From Xanthomonas maliensis (lineage in GTDB: Bacteria; Pseudomonadota; Gammaproteobacteria; Xanthomonadales; Xanthomonadaceae), in contig NZ_NSET01000026.1 of the NCBI RefSeq assembly GCF_009192945.1, positions 1-64,000 of the forward strand: a stretch of DNA of 64,000 nt, given 5' to 3'. Shown in pieces: positions 44,194-54,463 of the stretch (positions are counted from its first letter, which is position 1; every line of letters starts with the position of its first letter). A program made the translations under genes and the position numbers. A model generated the notes under the pieces. That model did not search any database, was not told the DNA's origin, and saw nothing but the letters and a program-made list of their open reading frames with translations.

Positions 44194-45597
44194 TCATGCC
44201 AGCGACTCGCGCGGCGGCACGGCGGCGGACGACTGCAGCGCGGGCGCGGCGCCCAGTAACAGCTGCTCGGCCAAGGCACGTGCGGCGACCCGCAGCTCCG
44301 GCACCGCCGTCATTTCCCAATAGCGCCCGCGCAGCAGCGGCCCCACGCAGTACAGCCCCGGCACGACCTGGCCACTGCCGTCGCGCACCCGCATCTGCGC
44401 ATCGGTATCCAGCCCCAGGCCGAGCGGATCGGCGCGCAGCAATCCGGCTTCGCGCATGCCGGCGATCAAGGCATCGCTGGTGCGATCGACATCCGTATCC
44501 AGGCCGGTGGCGCGGATCACCGCCTGGTAGCGATGGGTCTGCGCGTCGGCCGCGCCACGCGCTCGAATCACCGCTTCCACGCCATCGGGCACCCAGCGCG
44601 CGCGCAACAGCCGCGCCGCCACCACCTTGAGCTGCCCGGACGCTTGCAGCTGCTGCAGCTGCTCTGCTGCCCCCGGCGCCACGCGATGACGCGCCACTTC
44701 CCAGTACGGCCGCAGATGCCGCAGAAAACGCCCACGCTGTGCCAGCGTCAGGCGCTGCCACAGTGGCTGCAGATGCGGACGCAGCGCGTCCACCACGCGC
44801 CGCCAGTCATCCACTACCGCACTGAGTTGCCGCACCCCGCGCAGCAAGCCACGCAGGTCGGCATCCTTGAGCGCGCGCTGCAGATGCGGCGGCAGCTCCA
44901 GCGCTGCGCCTGGCTGGCGCAGATGCGCCTGCGGTGCGAGGCCGCGACGCGAAATCGCCAACAGGCGTCCGCGATGTCCGCGCGCCCGCAGGCTCAGCGC
45001 CACGTCGACCATGGTCAGACCGGTGCCGACAATCAACACATCGTCATCGGGCGACAGACGTGCCAGCGCATCGCCTTGCCAGGGCCAGCCGATGTAACGC
45101 GGATGCACGCTCAGGCGCGGCCCGATCCCTGCCAGCGCCTGCGGTTGCAAGGCGCCCACCGCCAGCACCACGCGGTCGCTATGGAAGGCATCACCATTGG
45201 CCAGAAACACCCGCAAGCCGTTGCGCACCCGCTCCACCGCCACCGCCTCCTGCGACAAGCGGACGATCGAGGCGCGGGACGCACTGATGGCCGCATCCAG
45301 TTCGCTGCGCAGGTAGTCGCCGTAAGCCAGTCGCGGCAGGAACTCCAGGCGGCCGCTATCGCCCAGGTGCAGGCTGTCGGCGAACGCGGTCGGCGCCTGC
45401 GCGTCGATCCCCAGGTCCTTGGCGCGCACGTTGAGCAGGTGTTCGGGCCGCGCCGCCCCGTAGGCCACGCCGCTGCCGAAGGTGTCGGCGACACCGACCA
45501 GGGTAATGCGGACGTCTGCCTCGGCCGTCTGCGCCAGCGCACGCACCAGCGCGGTGCCACAAAAGCCGGCACCGATGACGGTGATATGGGTTTCCAT
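44194..45597 (-). CDS. FAD/NAD(P)-binding oxidoreductase
   Basis: 467 residues. The N-terminal dinucleotide motif is THITVIGAGFCGTALVRAL. GVAYGAARPEHLLNVRAKDLG and VVLAVGALQP place it in the pfam13454-type family of FAD-NAD(P)-binding proteins. A second nucleotide motif is VLIVGTGLTMVDVALSLRARG. The substrate is unknown. The ATG at 45597 follows GGGAG; another in-frame ATG lies at 45624. It is divergent from the SDR gene. Confidence 0.82.
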   Translation of the reverse strand: METHITVIGAGFCGTALVRALAQTAEADVRITLVGVADTFGSGVAYGAARPEHLLNVRAKDLGIDAQAPTAFADSLHLGDSGRLEFLPRLAYGDYLRSELDAAISASRASIVRLSQEAVAVERVRNGLRVFLANGDAFHSDRVVLAVGALQPQALAGIGPRLSVHPRYIGWPWQGDALARLSPDDDVLIVGTGLTMVDVALSLRARGHRGRLLAISRRGLAPQAHLRQPGAALELPPHLQRALKDADLRGLLRGVRQLSAVVDDWRRVVDALRPHLQPLWQRLTLAQRGRFLRHLRPYWEVARHRVAPGAAEQLQQLQASGQLKVVAARLLRARWVPDGVEAVIRARGAADAQTHRYQAVIRATGLDTDVDRTSDALIAGMREAGLLRADPLGLGLDTDAQMRVRDGSGQVVPGLYCVGPLLRGRYWEMTAVPELRVAARALAEQLLLGAAPALQSSAAVPPRESLA

Positions 45598-46026
45598 CGG
45601 CAACTCCCACGGGATGACTCGCATGTTGTGCCCTTGCATCGGCGCGGGTGTGTAAACAAACGGTTAGCGCCGCGCTTCCACGTTGGCATGAGGTGATGAC
45701 CGCCGGTGATGAGGCCTGCCGGGCGTGGCCCACGCGCCGTCGATTGCAGGCAGATGACAGCCTGCGGCTGCGGCAATGCACGTCGTTACCGCCGCTGTGA
45801 CAGCGGCAGACGGCAGCCACGCGCAAACCAGTTGCGCGGACCATGGGTTCTACGGATGGGTGCAGCGTCCACTGCGTGCAAGCACGCAAAGCGGACGGTG
45901 GTGTGTCAACACATCACGCGTGGCCCGCTCGCAGTCCAGCCGAACGGGTCTGGCCACTGACGACGGTCTCTGCTCGTCTGTGCTTTCATCCTGCTGTCCC
46001 CAATCGCCGCTCTGCGAGTCACCGCC
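45598..46026. other. Divergent intergenic region FAD protein / SDR
   Basis: 429 bases. Near the FAD gene the minus strand reads GCTAACCGTTTGTTTACACA, a low-GC patch that may hold its promoter. No clear -35/-10 pair, terminator or supported gene is visible. Confidence 0.45.
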
Positions 46027-46785
46027 ATGTCCGCTCTCCGTTCCGCACCACAACGTGTCCTCATTGCCGGCGGCAGTCGCGGCATTGGCTTGGCCATCGC
46101 CGAGGCCTTCGTCCGCGATGGCGCCCACGTCTCGCTGTGCGCACGCGATCCGCAGCGGTTGGCGCAGGTGGCCGCCACGCTCGCTGCCCATGGCGCACCG
46201 GTGCATACCGCCAGCTGCGACCTGGCCGACGCGGCGCAACTCCAGCACTACGTCGCCACGGCCGCCGCCGCGCTCGGCGGGTTGGACGTGGTGGTCAACA
46301 ACGCCTCCGGCTTCGGCCATGGCAACGACGACGCCAGCTGGCAGGCCGGCCTGGACATCGACCTGATGGCCGCCGTGCGCTGCAACCGCGCGGCGCTGCC
46401 CTATCTACGCGACAGCGCGGCCGCGGTGATCCTCAACATCAGTTCCATCAACGCCCAGCGCCCGACCCCGCGTGCGATCGCTTATTCCACTGCCAAGGCG
46501 GCGCTGAACTACTACACCACCACGTTGGCGGCGGAACTGGCGCGCAGCCGTATCCGGGTCAATGCGATCGCCCCTGGCTCGATCGCATTTCCCGACGGCG
46601 TGTGGGACAAGCGCAGCCGCGAAGATCCCGAACTGTATGCACGCATCCGCGACAGCATTCCGTTCGGCGGCTTCGGCGATCCACAGGACGTTGCCGACGC
46701 GGCACTATTCCTCGCCTCACCGCGCGCACGCTGGATCACCGGCCAGGTGCTGGCAGTGGATGGTGGGCAGTCGTTGGGCGTATGA
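46027..46785 (+). CDS. Short-chain dehydrogenase/reductase
   Basis: 252-residue classical SDR. The cofactor motif is IAGGSRGIGLAIAEAF; Arg in SLCARD after beta-2 suggests NADP(H). The catalytic set is Ser in LNISSINAQRP and YSTAK, with NNASGFG before them. Substrate not determinable. It is convergent with the glycogen/trehalose operon and divergent from the FAD-protein gene. Confidence 0.9.
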   Translation: MSALRSAPQRVLIAGGSRGIGLAIAEAFVRDGAHVSLCARDPQRLAQVAATLAAHGAPVHTASCDLADAAQLQHYVATAAAALGGLDVVVNNASGFGHGNDDASWQAGLDIDLMAAVRCNRAALPYLRDSAAAVILNISSINAQRPTPRAIAYSTAKAALNYYTTTLAAELARSRIRVNAIAPGSIAFPDGVWDKRSREDPELYARIRDSIPFGGFGDPQDVADAALFLASPRARWITGQVLAVDGGQSLGV

Positions 46786-46870
46786 CTGCTGGCGCGGGGA
46801 ACGCGTAGACGATCCCGGCGAGGGTCGCTGGGCTGCGCGACAATCCCTGCGCCAGCGTGTTGGCGCGAGG

Positions 46871-47503
46871 CTAGTTCGCCAATGCCGCAGCCTCGACCTG
46901 GTGTTCGCCACGCGCCGGCGCCAGCGCTGCCTGCACCAATGCTGCAGCGACACGCTCGGCCGGGTTGACGCGCAGTTTGCGCGGCAACAACGGACCCAGC
47001 GCCGTGAGAACCCGAGCTGCGAGGTGTTCGCCGGTACGGCGCTCGGCCCGCTCGCCGCCGATCAGGCCGGGACGCACGAAGGTCAAGGAGGGAAAGCCGA
47101 CCGCACGCAGATCGCGTTCGAGTTCGCCCTTGACGCGGTTGTAGAAGATGCGCGACTGCGCATCGGCGCCTGCCGCGGAATTGAGCACGAACACCGAGGT
47201 ACCCTGCGCGCACAGCGCACGCGCCAACGCCAGCGGGTAGTCGTGGTCGACGCGGTAGAACGCCTCGCGCGAGCCGGCCTGCTTCATGGTGCTCCCTAGC
47301 GCGCAGATCGCCGCCTCCATGCGTGGCGCGGTCCAGTTGTCCAGCCGCTCGAAATCGATGACGTGATTGCGCAACTTGGCATGCGTCTGCGCCAGCGGAC
47401 GCCGCGTCACCGCCACCACGCCGGTGCAACGCGCATCGGCCAGCAGTTGCTGCAGGGCATGCTTGCCCACCAAACCGGTGGCACCGGCCAACAACACGTC
47501 CAT
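46871..47503 (-). CDS. NAD(P)-binding epimerase-like protein (HTATIP2/CC3 type)
   Basis: 210 residues, atypical SDR. The Rossmann motif is VLLAGATGLVGKHALQQLL; VLNSAAGADAQSRIFYNRVKGELERDL holds the Ser/Tyr/Lys-like segment and FVRPGLIGGERAERR is characteristic. The activity is unknown. The start overlaps the glgX stop as TGATG, so it is the last gene of the operon. Confidence 0.83.
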   Translation of the reverse strand: MDVLLAGATGLVGKHALQQLLADARCTGVVAVTRRPLAQTHAKLRNHVIDFERLDNWTAPRMEAAICALGSTMKQAGSREAFYRVDHDYPLALARALCAQGTSVFVLNSAAGADAQSRIFYNRVKGELERDLRAVGFPSLTFVRPGLIGGERAERRTGEHLAARVLTALGPLLPRKLRVNPAERVAAALVQAALAPARGEHQVEAAALAN

Positions 47504-49665
47504 CAGCGCGCTCCTTCGGACACGATGCGCGCACTGCTGGCGATGCGATCGCGTTCGACCGCCAGCAGGGTCAGCGAGCGCGGCGGCGCCTTCCATTCGC
47601 TGCCGCCGGCCACCACGCGCCCGCCGTGCCGCGCGGTGTCCACCAGCACGCGCCAATGCTCGTCGTGCATTGCCGGCAGGGTGAACAAGGTCGTTTCCGG
47701 GGCGGCGTTGATCAGCATCAAGAGCGTCACATTGGCGGCGATCTCGCGCAGGCCCGTGGTAGGCGAGCGACCGTCCAGGCGCAGCATCAAGGCACGCGCT
47801 TCCGGGTCGTGCCAGGCTGCCTCGTCCATCTCCTTGCCGCTGGGAACCAACCAGGTCACGTCCTTCAACCCCAGCGCTTCGTCGAACTTGCCATCGAAGA
47901 AACGTGCACGATGCAGCAGCGGATAGCGCTGGCGAATGCGGATCAAGCGGCGCACGAAGGCGGCCTGGTCGGCGGCCGCGGCCTTGGTGGCGGCGGTCCA
48001 ATCGATCCAGGTCAGTTCGTTGTCCTGGCAATAGGCGTTGTTGTTGCCGTTCTGGCTATGGCCGAACTCATCGCCGGCCAGCAGCATTGGCGTGCCTTGC
48101 GACAACAGCAAGGTGGCCAGCAGATTGCGCATCTGCTGGCGACGCAGCTGCTTGAGCGCAGCATCGTTGGTTTCGCCTTCCACGCCGTAATTGCAGGAGA
48201 TGTTGTGGTCGCTGCCGTCGCGCCCGTCCTCGCCGTTGGCGAGGTTGTGCTTGCCGTTGTAGCTGACCAGGTCGCGCAGGGTGAAACCGTCGTGCGCGGT
48301 GACGAAGTTGACCGAGGCGGTGGGGCGACGACCGCTGCGATTGAACAGGTCGGCCGAGCCGGTCAAGCGGGTAGCCAGTTCGGCCAGCTGGCCGCCGTCG
48401 CCGCGCCAGAAGGCACGCACGTTGTCGCGAAACTTGTCGTTCCATTCCACCCAACCCGGCGGGAAATTGCCGACCTGGTAGCCGCCTGGGCCAATATCCC
48501 AGGGCTCGGCGATCAACTTGACCTGGCTGAGCACCGGATCCTGGCGTACCGCATCCAGGAAGCTGCCGGACGGATCGAAGCCATACCGCTCGCGCCCGAG
48601 GATGCTGGCCAGATCGAAACGGAAGCCGTCCACGTGCATTTCCTGCACCCAGTAGCGCAGCGAATCCATCACCATGCGCAGCGCGCCGACATTGGTCAGG
48701 TCGAAGGTGTTCCCGGTACCGGTGTCGTTGATGTAGAAGCGGCGATCGTCCGCCAGGCGATAGTAGCTGGCGTTATCGATGCCTTTGAACGACAGCGTGG
48801 GGCCGAGCTCGTTGCCTTCGGCGGTGTGGTTGTAGACCACATCCAGGATGACCTCCAACCCGGCATGGTGCAGACGCGCCACCATCTGTTTGAACTCGGC
48901 CACCGAGCGCGTGGCCAGGTAGCGTCCCTGCGGAGCGAAGAAGCCGATGGTGTTGTAGCCCCAGTAGTTGCGCAGCCCCTTTTCCAGCAGATATTGGTCG
49001 TCGACGAAGGCATGCACCGGCAGCAGTTCCACTGCGGTAACGCCGAGCGAGCTGATGTGGTCGATCAGCGCGTCGGTGCGCAGCGCCGAAAACGTGCCGC
49101 GGCTTTCCGGCGGCACGCCTGGATGCAGCATGCTCAAGCCGCGCACGTGCGCTTCGTAGATCACCGTGCGGTTCCACGGGGTTTGCGGCGGCCGGTCCTG
49201 GCCCCAGGTAAAGGCAGGATCGATCACCGCCGACTTGGGCACGAAGGCCGCGCTGTCGCGGCGGTCGAAGCTCAGGTCCTTGTCGCGGTGGCCGATGGTG
49301 TAGCCGAACAGGTGCGGTGCCCATTTGAGCTCGCCGACGATCTGCTTGGCATACGGATCCAGCAACAGCTTGTTGTGGTTGAAGCGGTGGCCGGCATCGG
49401 GGGCGTACGGCCCATGCACGCGGTAACCGTACAACTGACCGGGCCGTGCATCGGGCAGATAGCCATGCCAGACCTCGTCGGTGTACTCCGGCAACGCGAG
49501 CCGCTCCTGCTCGCGGCCGCGCTCGTCGAACAGACACAACTCCACCTTGGTGGCGTTGCGCGAATACAAGGCGAAGTTGACCCCCAAGCCATCCCAGGTG
49601 GCACCGAGCGGATTGGGGCGACCTTCGCGGATGCGCGAGCGCTGGGTGAACTTGCGGGTGGCCAT
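47503..49665 (-). CDS. glgX: Glycogen debranching enzyme GlgX
   Basis: GH13 isoamylase-type enzyme hydrolysing alpha-1,6 branches of phosphorylase-trimmed glycogen. It is 720 residues: N-terminal CBM48 (about 15-150), then the barrel. Catalytic motifs are DVVYNHTAEG (275-284), nucleophile Asp351 in DGFRFDLAS, acid/base Glu387 in IAEPWD and Asp459 in TAHDGFTL. The start MATRKFTQRSRIREGRPNPL was chosen by family fit. Linear dextrins it frees are substrates for TreY, encoded upstream in the operon. Confidence 0.96.
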   Translation of the reverse strand: MATRKFTQRSRIREGRPNPLGATWDGLGVNFALYSRNATKVELCLFDERGREQERLALPEYTDEVWHGYLPDARPGQLYGYRVHGPYAPDAGHRFNHNKLLLDPYAKQIVGELKWAPHLFGYTIGHRDKDLSFDRRDSAAFVPKSAVIDPAFTWGQDRPPQTPWNRTVIYEAHVRGLSMLHPGVPPESRGTFSALRTDALIDHISSLGVTAVELLPVHAFVDDQYLLEKGLRNYWGYNTIGFFAPQGRYLATRSVAEFKQMVARLHHAGLEVILDVVYNHTAEGNELGPTLSFKGIDNASYYRLADDRRFYINDTGTGNTFDLTNVGALRMVMDSLRYWVQEMHVDGFRFDLASILGRERYGFDPSGSFLDAVRQDPVLSQVKLIAEPWDIGPGGYQVGNFPPGWVEWNDKFRDNVRAFWRGDGGQLAELATRLTGSADLFNRSGRRPTASVNFVTAHDGFTLRDLVSYNGKHNLANGEDGRDGSDHNISCNYGVEGETNDAALKQLRRQQMRNLLATLLLSQGTPMLLAGDEFGHSQNGNNNAYCQDNELTWIDWTAATKAAAADQAAFVRRLIRIRQRYPLLHRARFFDGKFDEALGLKDVTWLVPSGKEMDEAAWHDPEARALMLRLDGRSPTTGLREIAANVTLLMLINAAPETTLFTLPAMHDEHWRVLVDTARHGGRVVAGGSEWKAPPRSLTLLAVERDRIASSARIVSEGAR

Positions 49666-49740
49666 CGGCGACTCCTTCGACGTAGTGAGCGAGACGGCGG
49701 TACTGCCGGTCATCGGCAGCACGGCGCGACAACGGCGCGG

Positions 49741-49923
49741 CTAGCGCGCGGCAGCGCGCGGCGCGTTGGCAGCTTGTTCGGCGGCGCGTTCTTCGGCCTC
49801 CAACAGCCGTTCGGCCATCGCCCAGTGACGATCGGCATGGCCGTCGGGGCGGCCTTCGGCCTCCCAAATCTGCTGTGCCAACTGGACAAGCCGGGCCTGC
49901 CGTTCCGTGTCGTTCATTGCCAT
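49741..49923 (-). CDS. Small DUF2934-family protein
   Basis: 60-residue helical protein: MAMNDTERQARLVQLAQQIWEAEGRPDGHADRHWAMAERLLEAE in outline, the DUF2934 pattern of IWEAEGRPDG..HW..AE. The ATG at 49923 lies 4 bases after GAGAGA; the second ATG at 49917 is possible. It sits 8 bases after the treY stop and before glgX. Small DUF2934 proteins recur near glycogen and trehalose genes; a regulatory or scaffold role is a guess. Confidence 0.8.
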   Translation of the reverse strand: MAMNDTERQARLVQLAQQIWEAEGRPDGHADRHWAMAERLLEAEERAAEQAANAPRAAAR

Positions 49924-49931
49924 CGTTTCTC

Positions 49932-52535
49932 TCAGGGGGTCAACAACACTGCCACCGGTGCGCGTGCAAACAGCGTGGACACGGCGACACGGCCCCGCTC
50001 GGGCCGCAGTGTCGTCCCGTCGAGTGCATTGCGATAGTGCGCGTCGGGCAGGGCCAGGGTCGCCGCGCCCCAGTCTCCGCTCGGAACCAGTAGCGGCAAA
50101 TCGCCCTGCACCGCGCCACTGGCACCCAGCCGGGTGACCGCCACCACCAGCGACTGCCCGCGGTGGTGGCGACGGAACGCCAGCACCTGCGCCGGGCCAG
50201 ACGTGGTCACCTGCAACGGCTGATAGTCGCCGCGCGCAAACAGCGCCGGATGGGTGGCGCGCACTTGCAGCAGGGTCGCGACCAGCCGCGCCTTGACCGC
50301 ACCATCGCGCCAGCCGCGCAGCAACGCCTGCCAGTCGCGACCATCGTCCAGCCAGTGCTGGCGCTGGGCATAGTCCACAGGGCGACGATTGTCCGGATCC
50401 ACCAGCGAGAGATCCCAGCCTTCGGTCCCCTGGTACAGATCCGGCACCCCGGGCACGGTCAGTCGCAGGGTGGTCTGTACCAGCGCGTTGCGGGCGCCGG
50501 CGGCGGCGATATGCTGATTGGCACGCAGCAGCGCGCGCCGCAAGGGCAAGCCGGCACGACTGCAAAGCGCCTGCTCCACCGTCGCCTGCACGGCGTGTTC
50601 GTAATCAGGCGAGCCATCGGTCCAGCTGGTATGCAGCTTGGCCTCGCGCACCGCCTTGAGCAACCATTGCGCCACCCGCTCGGCATACGCGGCCAACGGC
50701 TCGGGCTGATCGGCGCCCAGGCCGATCGGCCACGCCGCCACCAAGGTCTGCCACAGCATCTGCTGATCGCCAGCGGCCAACGCCGGCGCCTCCAGCGCCT
50801 CGGCCAGTCGGTCGAACTGCGCGCTCTGCTCGATCCACCAGCGCGGCTGCTCGGACAGCACCGCCAGACGCATGCGCACGTCTTCGCCACGCTTGTGATC
50901 GTGGGTCGCGGTTGCCAGCAACGCGCGCGGAAAGTGCTGTGCGCGCTGCTGGTTCTGCGCATGGAACTCGGCCGGAGCGTTGGCCATATGGGTGGGATGG
51001 CTGCCCACCTCGTTGCGCGAGAGCAGCACGCCGTGCCGATAGAAGGCGGTGTCTTCCACCGCCTTGGCATTGAGCGGAGCAGACAACTGCTCCACCCGCC
51101 GCCGCAGGATGCGCCGCAGCGCGATCTGCGCACGATCCGCGCCGCGATCGTCGAGCAGCCAGCGCTCGATCGCATCCACGGCCGCCACGATCGCCTCGGG
51201 CATTCCCTCGCGCGCCTGCGCAGCGGTCTGCCGCAACCGCTCGGCATCGGCACCGACCACGCCCTGGTTGCCTGCATAGGTGCGATACACCGGGAACCAG
51301 CGCAGCAACACGCACAGGCCGCGTGCCAGCATCTGCGGGCTGAACTCGCGGGTCGGCGGATCCAGCCGCGCCAGCGCAGAGAGCGCGCCCACGGCGCGAT
51401 TGAATTCGCTCTGCAGCGCGGTGCGCAGAATCTCATCGCGCGCGCTGCGTTCTTCCTGCGCGAAGTCGCCGCTGCGCCCGCTGACCTTCTGCCAGGCGCG
51501 TGTCAGCGGCTTGAAGCCGGCGGCATCGTGCAACACGCCGCCGACCTGGTCCATGAAGTCGTAGCCGGTGGTGCCATCGCACGGCCAGTCGGCCGGCAAC
51601 TGCTCGCCGGGGGCCAGGATCTTCTCCACGTACAGGCCGAGCGTGCCCGGCTTAAGCCCGCGCTGGCGGCCGGCCGCATCCAGCCGGCTGCGTAGCTTGC
51701 GCACATAGCCGGTGGGATCGGTCAGGCCATCGACGTGGTCCACGCGCAAGCCGTCCAGATGCCCTTCGGCGACAAGCCGCAGCGGTAGCGCATGCACGGC
51801 ATCGAACACTGCCGGCAACTCCACCCGCAACGCCACCAGCGAGGTGATGTCGAAGAAGCGGCGGTAGTTGAGCATGTCGTTGCCCACGCGCCACCAGTTC
51901 AAGCGATAGGGCTGGCGCTCGATCAGCTTGTGCAGGCGGCCATCGCCGCGCTTGGCTCCCTCGTTGTAGTCGCGCAGCCATTGCGCGCGCGCAGCCGGCT
52001 CGGGGAGGTCGACGGTCTGCGGACGCAGCGGATAGCGCTGGTCGTAATGGGCCAGCGCCGGCGTGCCGTCGTCTTCCAGCACCAGGGTGATCAGGCCGTC
52101 GGCCAGCGCGTTGGCGTAAGGGCGATCCAGCACCGCCAACCACAGCTTGCCGTCGCGGCCGCTGGCACGCCAATCGATATCGAACCAGTCGGCATGCCGC
52201 GCGCTACGGCCGTTGCGCAGGACATCCCACCACCAGGCGTTCTGTGGGTGGGTGGCCATGTGATTGGGCACGATGTCGGCAATCAGGCCGATGCCGTGCG
52301 CGCGCGCATGCTGCGACAACGCGACCAAGGCCGCCTCACCGCCCAGCTCCGGGTTGACCACGCTGGGGTCGATGTTGTCGTAACCATGAGTGGAACCCGG
52401 CACGGCAGTGCCGATCGGCGACAGGTACAGATGGCTGATGCCCAGGCGGGCGTAATACGGCACCTGCGCATGCGCATCGTGCAGGGTGAAGCCGGCATGC
52501 AACTGCAGGCGGGCGGTGGCGCGAAGCTCGATCAT
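49932..52535 (-). CDS. treY: Malto-oligosyltrehalose synthase
   Basis: GH13 enzyme of 867 residues that turns the reducing end of maltodextrins into an alpha,alpha-1,1 trehalose unit. Visible motifs: SPIGTAVPGSTHGYDNIDP near 40-57, ADIVPNHMATHPQNAWWWDV, nucleophile Asp266 in DGLRVDHVDG, Glu304 in LYVEKIL, and TATHDHKRGEDVR. The start overlaps the malQ stop by 4 bases (ATGA). It works with TreZ, which releases trehalose. Confidence 0.95.
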   Translation of the reverse strand: MIELRATARLQLHAGFTLHDAHAQVPYYARLGISHLYLSPIGTAVPGSTHGYDNIDPSVVNPELGGEAALVALSQHARAHGIGLIADIVPNHMATHPQNAWWWDVLRNGRSARHADWFDIDWRASGRDGKLWLAVLDRPYANALADGLITLVLEDDGTPALAHYDQRYPLRPQTVDLPEPAARAQWLRDYNEGAKRGDGRLHKLIERQPYRLNWWRVGNDMLNYRRFFDITSLVALRVELPAVFDAVHALPLRLVAEGHLDGLRVDHVDGLTDPTGYVRKLRSRLDAAGRQRGLKPGTLGLYVEKILAPGEQLPADWPCDGTTGYDFMDQVGGVLHDAAGFKPLTRAWQKVSGRSGDFAQEERSARDEILRTALQSEFNRAVGALSALARLDPPTREFSPQMLARGLCVLLRWFPVYRTYAGNQGVVGADAERLRQTAAQAREGMPEAIVAAVDAIERWLLDDRGADRAQIALRRILRRRVEQLSAPLNAKAVEDTAFYRHGVLLSRNEVGSHPTHMANAPAEFHAQNQQRAQHFPRALLATATHDHKRGEDVRMRLAVLSEQPRWWIEQSAQFDRLAEALEAPALAAGDQQMLWQTLVAAWPIGLGADQPEPLAAYAERVAQWLLKAVREAKLHTSWTDGSPDYEHAVQATVEQALCSRAGLPLRRALLRANQHIAAAGARNALVQTTLRLTVPGVPDLYQGTEGWDLSLVDPDNRRPVDYAQRQHWLDDGRDWQALLRGWRDGAVKARLVATLLQVRATHPALFARGDYQPLQVTTSGPAQVLAFRRHHRGQSLVVAVTRLGASGAVQGDLPLLVPSGDWGAATLALPDAHYRNALDGTTLRPERGRVAVSTLFARAPVAVLLTP

Positions 52536-54463
52536 GATTGGGGTTCCGAAACGGCCGAGACGCGGCGCGCCTCGGCGAAGGCGTGCAATGCCGCGCTCAG
52601 CCGCTCGTGCGGCAGCGGCTCGGGCAGCCGACGGCGCCAGTTGGGATGGACCTCGACCGTGCCCGGCAGGTTCGGCTGCTGGTCGAGCGCCAACGCATCC
52701 TCCGCCGGCAACAGCGCCAACGGCGACACGCCGCTGGCAGTGAAGCGCAGCGCACCCAGCAGCGGCGTCTCCGCACTCAGCCCGGCATGGTCGATCGCCA
52801 CGTCCAGGCGTGCCGTGTCGTGGTCGCGGGCATCGATATCGGCGCTGGCCTGCGCGGGCGCGATCATGCCCAGCTCACGGCGCCAGTCGATGTCGCGGCC
52901 GGCACGCCAGCCCGTCAGCGTCGGCAGGTCGTGGGTGGTGGTGGTGGCGATGGCATCGTGGCGCCACTGCGATGGCGGCACGAAGGCGCCGTCGCTGTCA
53001 CGGGTGAACATCAGCACGTCGATGCCCATCACGCCGCGCTGCGACAGCGTGGCACGAATGCCGGGCGGTACCACGCCCAAGTCTTCGCCGATGACGATGG
53101 CGCGGTGGCGCCAGGACTCCAGCGCCAGCAGGTTGAGTAGATCCTGCAGCGGATAGGACAGGTAGGCGCCCTCGTTGGAGCCGGCGCCATCGGGTACCAC
53201 CCAGAGCCGCATCAATCCAAGGATGTGGTCGATGCGGATGCCGCCGCGATCGCGCAGCACCGCGCGAAGCAGCGCGATATAGGACGCATACCCAGTGCGG
53301 CGCAGCGCATTGGGCGCATATGCACCGATGCCCCAGTGCTGGCCATCGGCATTGAAGGCATCCGGCGGCGCACCCAGCACCAACCCACGCAGCACGCTCT
53401 CGCCAGCGGCTGCGGCCTCGGCGCCATTGGGATCGAAACCGACCGCCAGGTCGGCGATCAGCCCGATCGCCATGCCGCGCTCGTGCGCTTCGCGCTGGGC
53501 ATCGGCCCAACTGCGCGCGGCCAGCCATTGGGTGAAGACGTGGAGTGCGGGATCGCCATCGCCGAAATCCTGCGCAGCGAAACGGGCGAAGTCGGCCAGC
53601 GGCTGTCCTCCGGCAGCGCGGAACGCGGCCAGGTCGGCCTGCTCGGGCGCCACGCGCGCCTGCAGCTGGCGCAGCCATGCCCACTTGGCCTGCGCAGCGG
53701 CCGGCCAGTCGATCAGGTCCTGGCCATGCAGGGCATCGAAGCGACCGCGCAATTCCGGGACGGCGTCGATCGCCTCCAGCGCCAGTTCGCCCAGCACGCG
53801 CACCGGCGCGGCATGCAGCGGATCCAGAAAGCGCCGATCGCTGGGCGAATACGGGCTGTAGCCGCCGGCGATCGGACGCGCGGCGTGCACCGGACTGAGC
53901 GCCAGCGCATCGGCGCCGGCCAGCGCAGCATGCCGCAGCCACTCCACCGTGCCGGCAGCATCGCCGATACCGGCATCGTCGCAGCTACGTGCCGAGTACA
54001 CCTGCAGGGCCATGCCCCAGGCACGCGGCGCAGTCTGCCCGCAGGCATCGGCCACGCCGAAGCACCGCGGCGGTGCCACCGCCACCTGTTGGCGGGTGCC
54101 GTCCACCTGCAGCGTCCAATAGCCGAAGCGTTGCGGTGCGCGCAGCCGGCCCTGCGCATCCACCTGCGCGTCTTCGCCATGGCCAGCCTCGTCCAGCCAA
54201 CGACCGCGCACGTTGGCCGCCAGCGGCAGCGGCACCACCTCGCCCACCTGCACGGTCAGCAAAGGCACTGCTGCCGCGGCCTGGGCCTGACAACGGCGTA
54301 GGCTGTCGGCACATTGCGCGGGCGTCGCGGCGGGTAATTCGAGCGCCGCCAGCACGGCCAGCAGCGAGGGAACGGCCACCTGCCGCGGCTGATCGCTGGC
54401 ATCCACCCAGTCCACCAGCACGCCAGCCGCGGCGGCCAACGCATGCAGCTCGCGCGTGCTCAT
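52532..54463 (-). CDS. malQ: 4-alpha-glucanotransferase (amylomaltase)
   Basis: GH77 enzyme of 643 residues that disproportionates maltodextrins, recycling short chains into glucose and longer chains for TreY. Conserved residues: YSPYSPSDRRFLDP, nucleophile Asp412 in IRIDHILGLMRLW, acid/base Glu460 in IVIGEDLG and Asp512 in TTTHDLPTLTGW. It overlaps treZ by 4 bases at its start and treY at its end. Confidence 0.95.
   Translation of the reverse strand: MSTRELHALAAAAGVLVDWVDASDQPRQVAVPSLLAVLAALELPAATPAQCADSLRRCQAQAAAAVPLLTVQVGEVVPLPLAANVRGRWLDEAGHGEDAQVDAQGRLRAPQRFGYWTLQVDGTRQQVAVAPPRCFGVADACGQTAPRAWGMALQVYSARSCDDAGIGDAAGTVEWLRHAALAGADALALSPVHAARPIAGGYSPYSPSDRRFLDPLHAAPVRVLGELALEAIDAVPELRGRFDALHGQDLIDWPAAAQAKWAWLRQLQARVAPEQADLAAFRAAGGQPLADFARFAAQDFGDGDPALHVFTQWLAARSWADAQREAHERGMAIGLIADLAVGFDPNGAEAAAAGESVLRGLVLGAPPDAFNADGQHWGIGAYAPNALRRTGYASYIALLRAVLRDRGGIRIDHILGLMRLWVVPDGAGSNEGAYLSYPLQDLLNLLALESWRHRAIVIGEDLGVVPPGIRATLSQRGVMGIDVLMFTRDSDGAFVPPSQWRHDAIATTTTHDLPTLTGWRAGRDIDWRRELGMIAPAQASADIDARDHDTARLDVAIDHAGLSAETPLLGALRFTASGVSPLALLPAEDALALDQQPNLPGTVEVHPNWRRRLPEPLPHERLSAALHAFAEARRVSAVSEPQS

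Noticed and set aside
45706-45960. 84-codon frame upstream of the SDR gene
   Set aside because: Composition is random (Arg, Cys, Gly), there is no ribosome site, and no family resemblance. Treated as non-coding.
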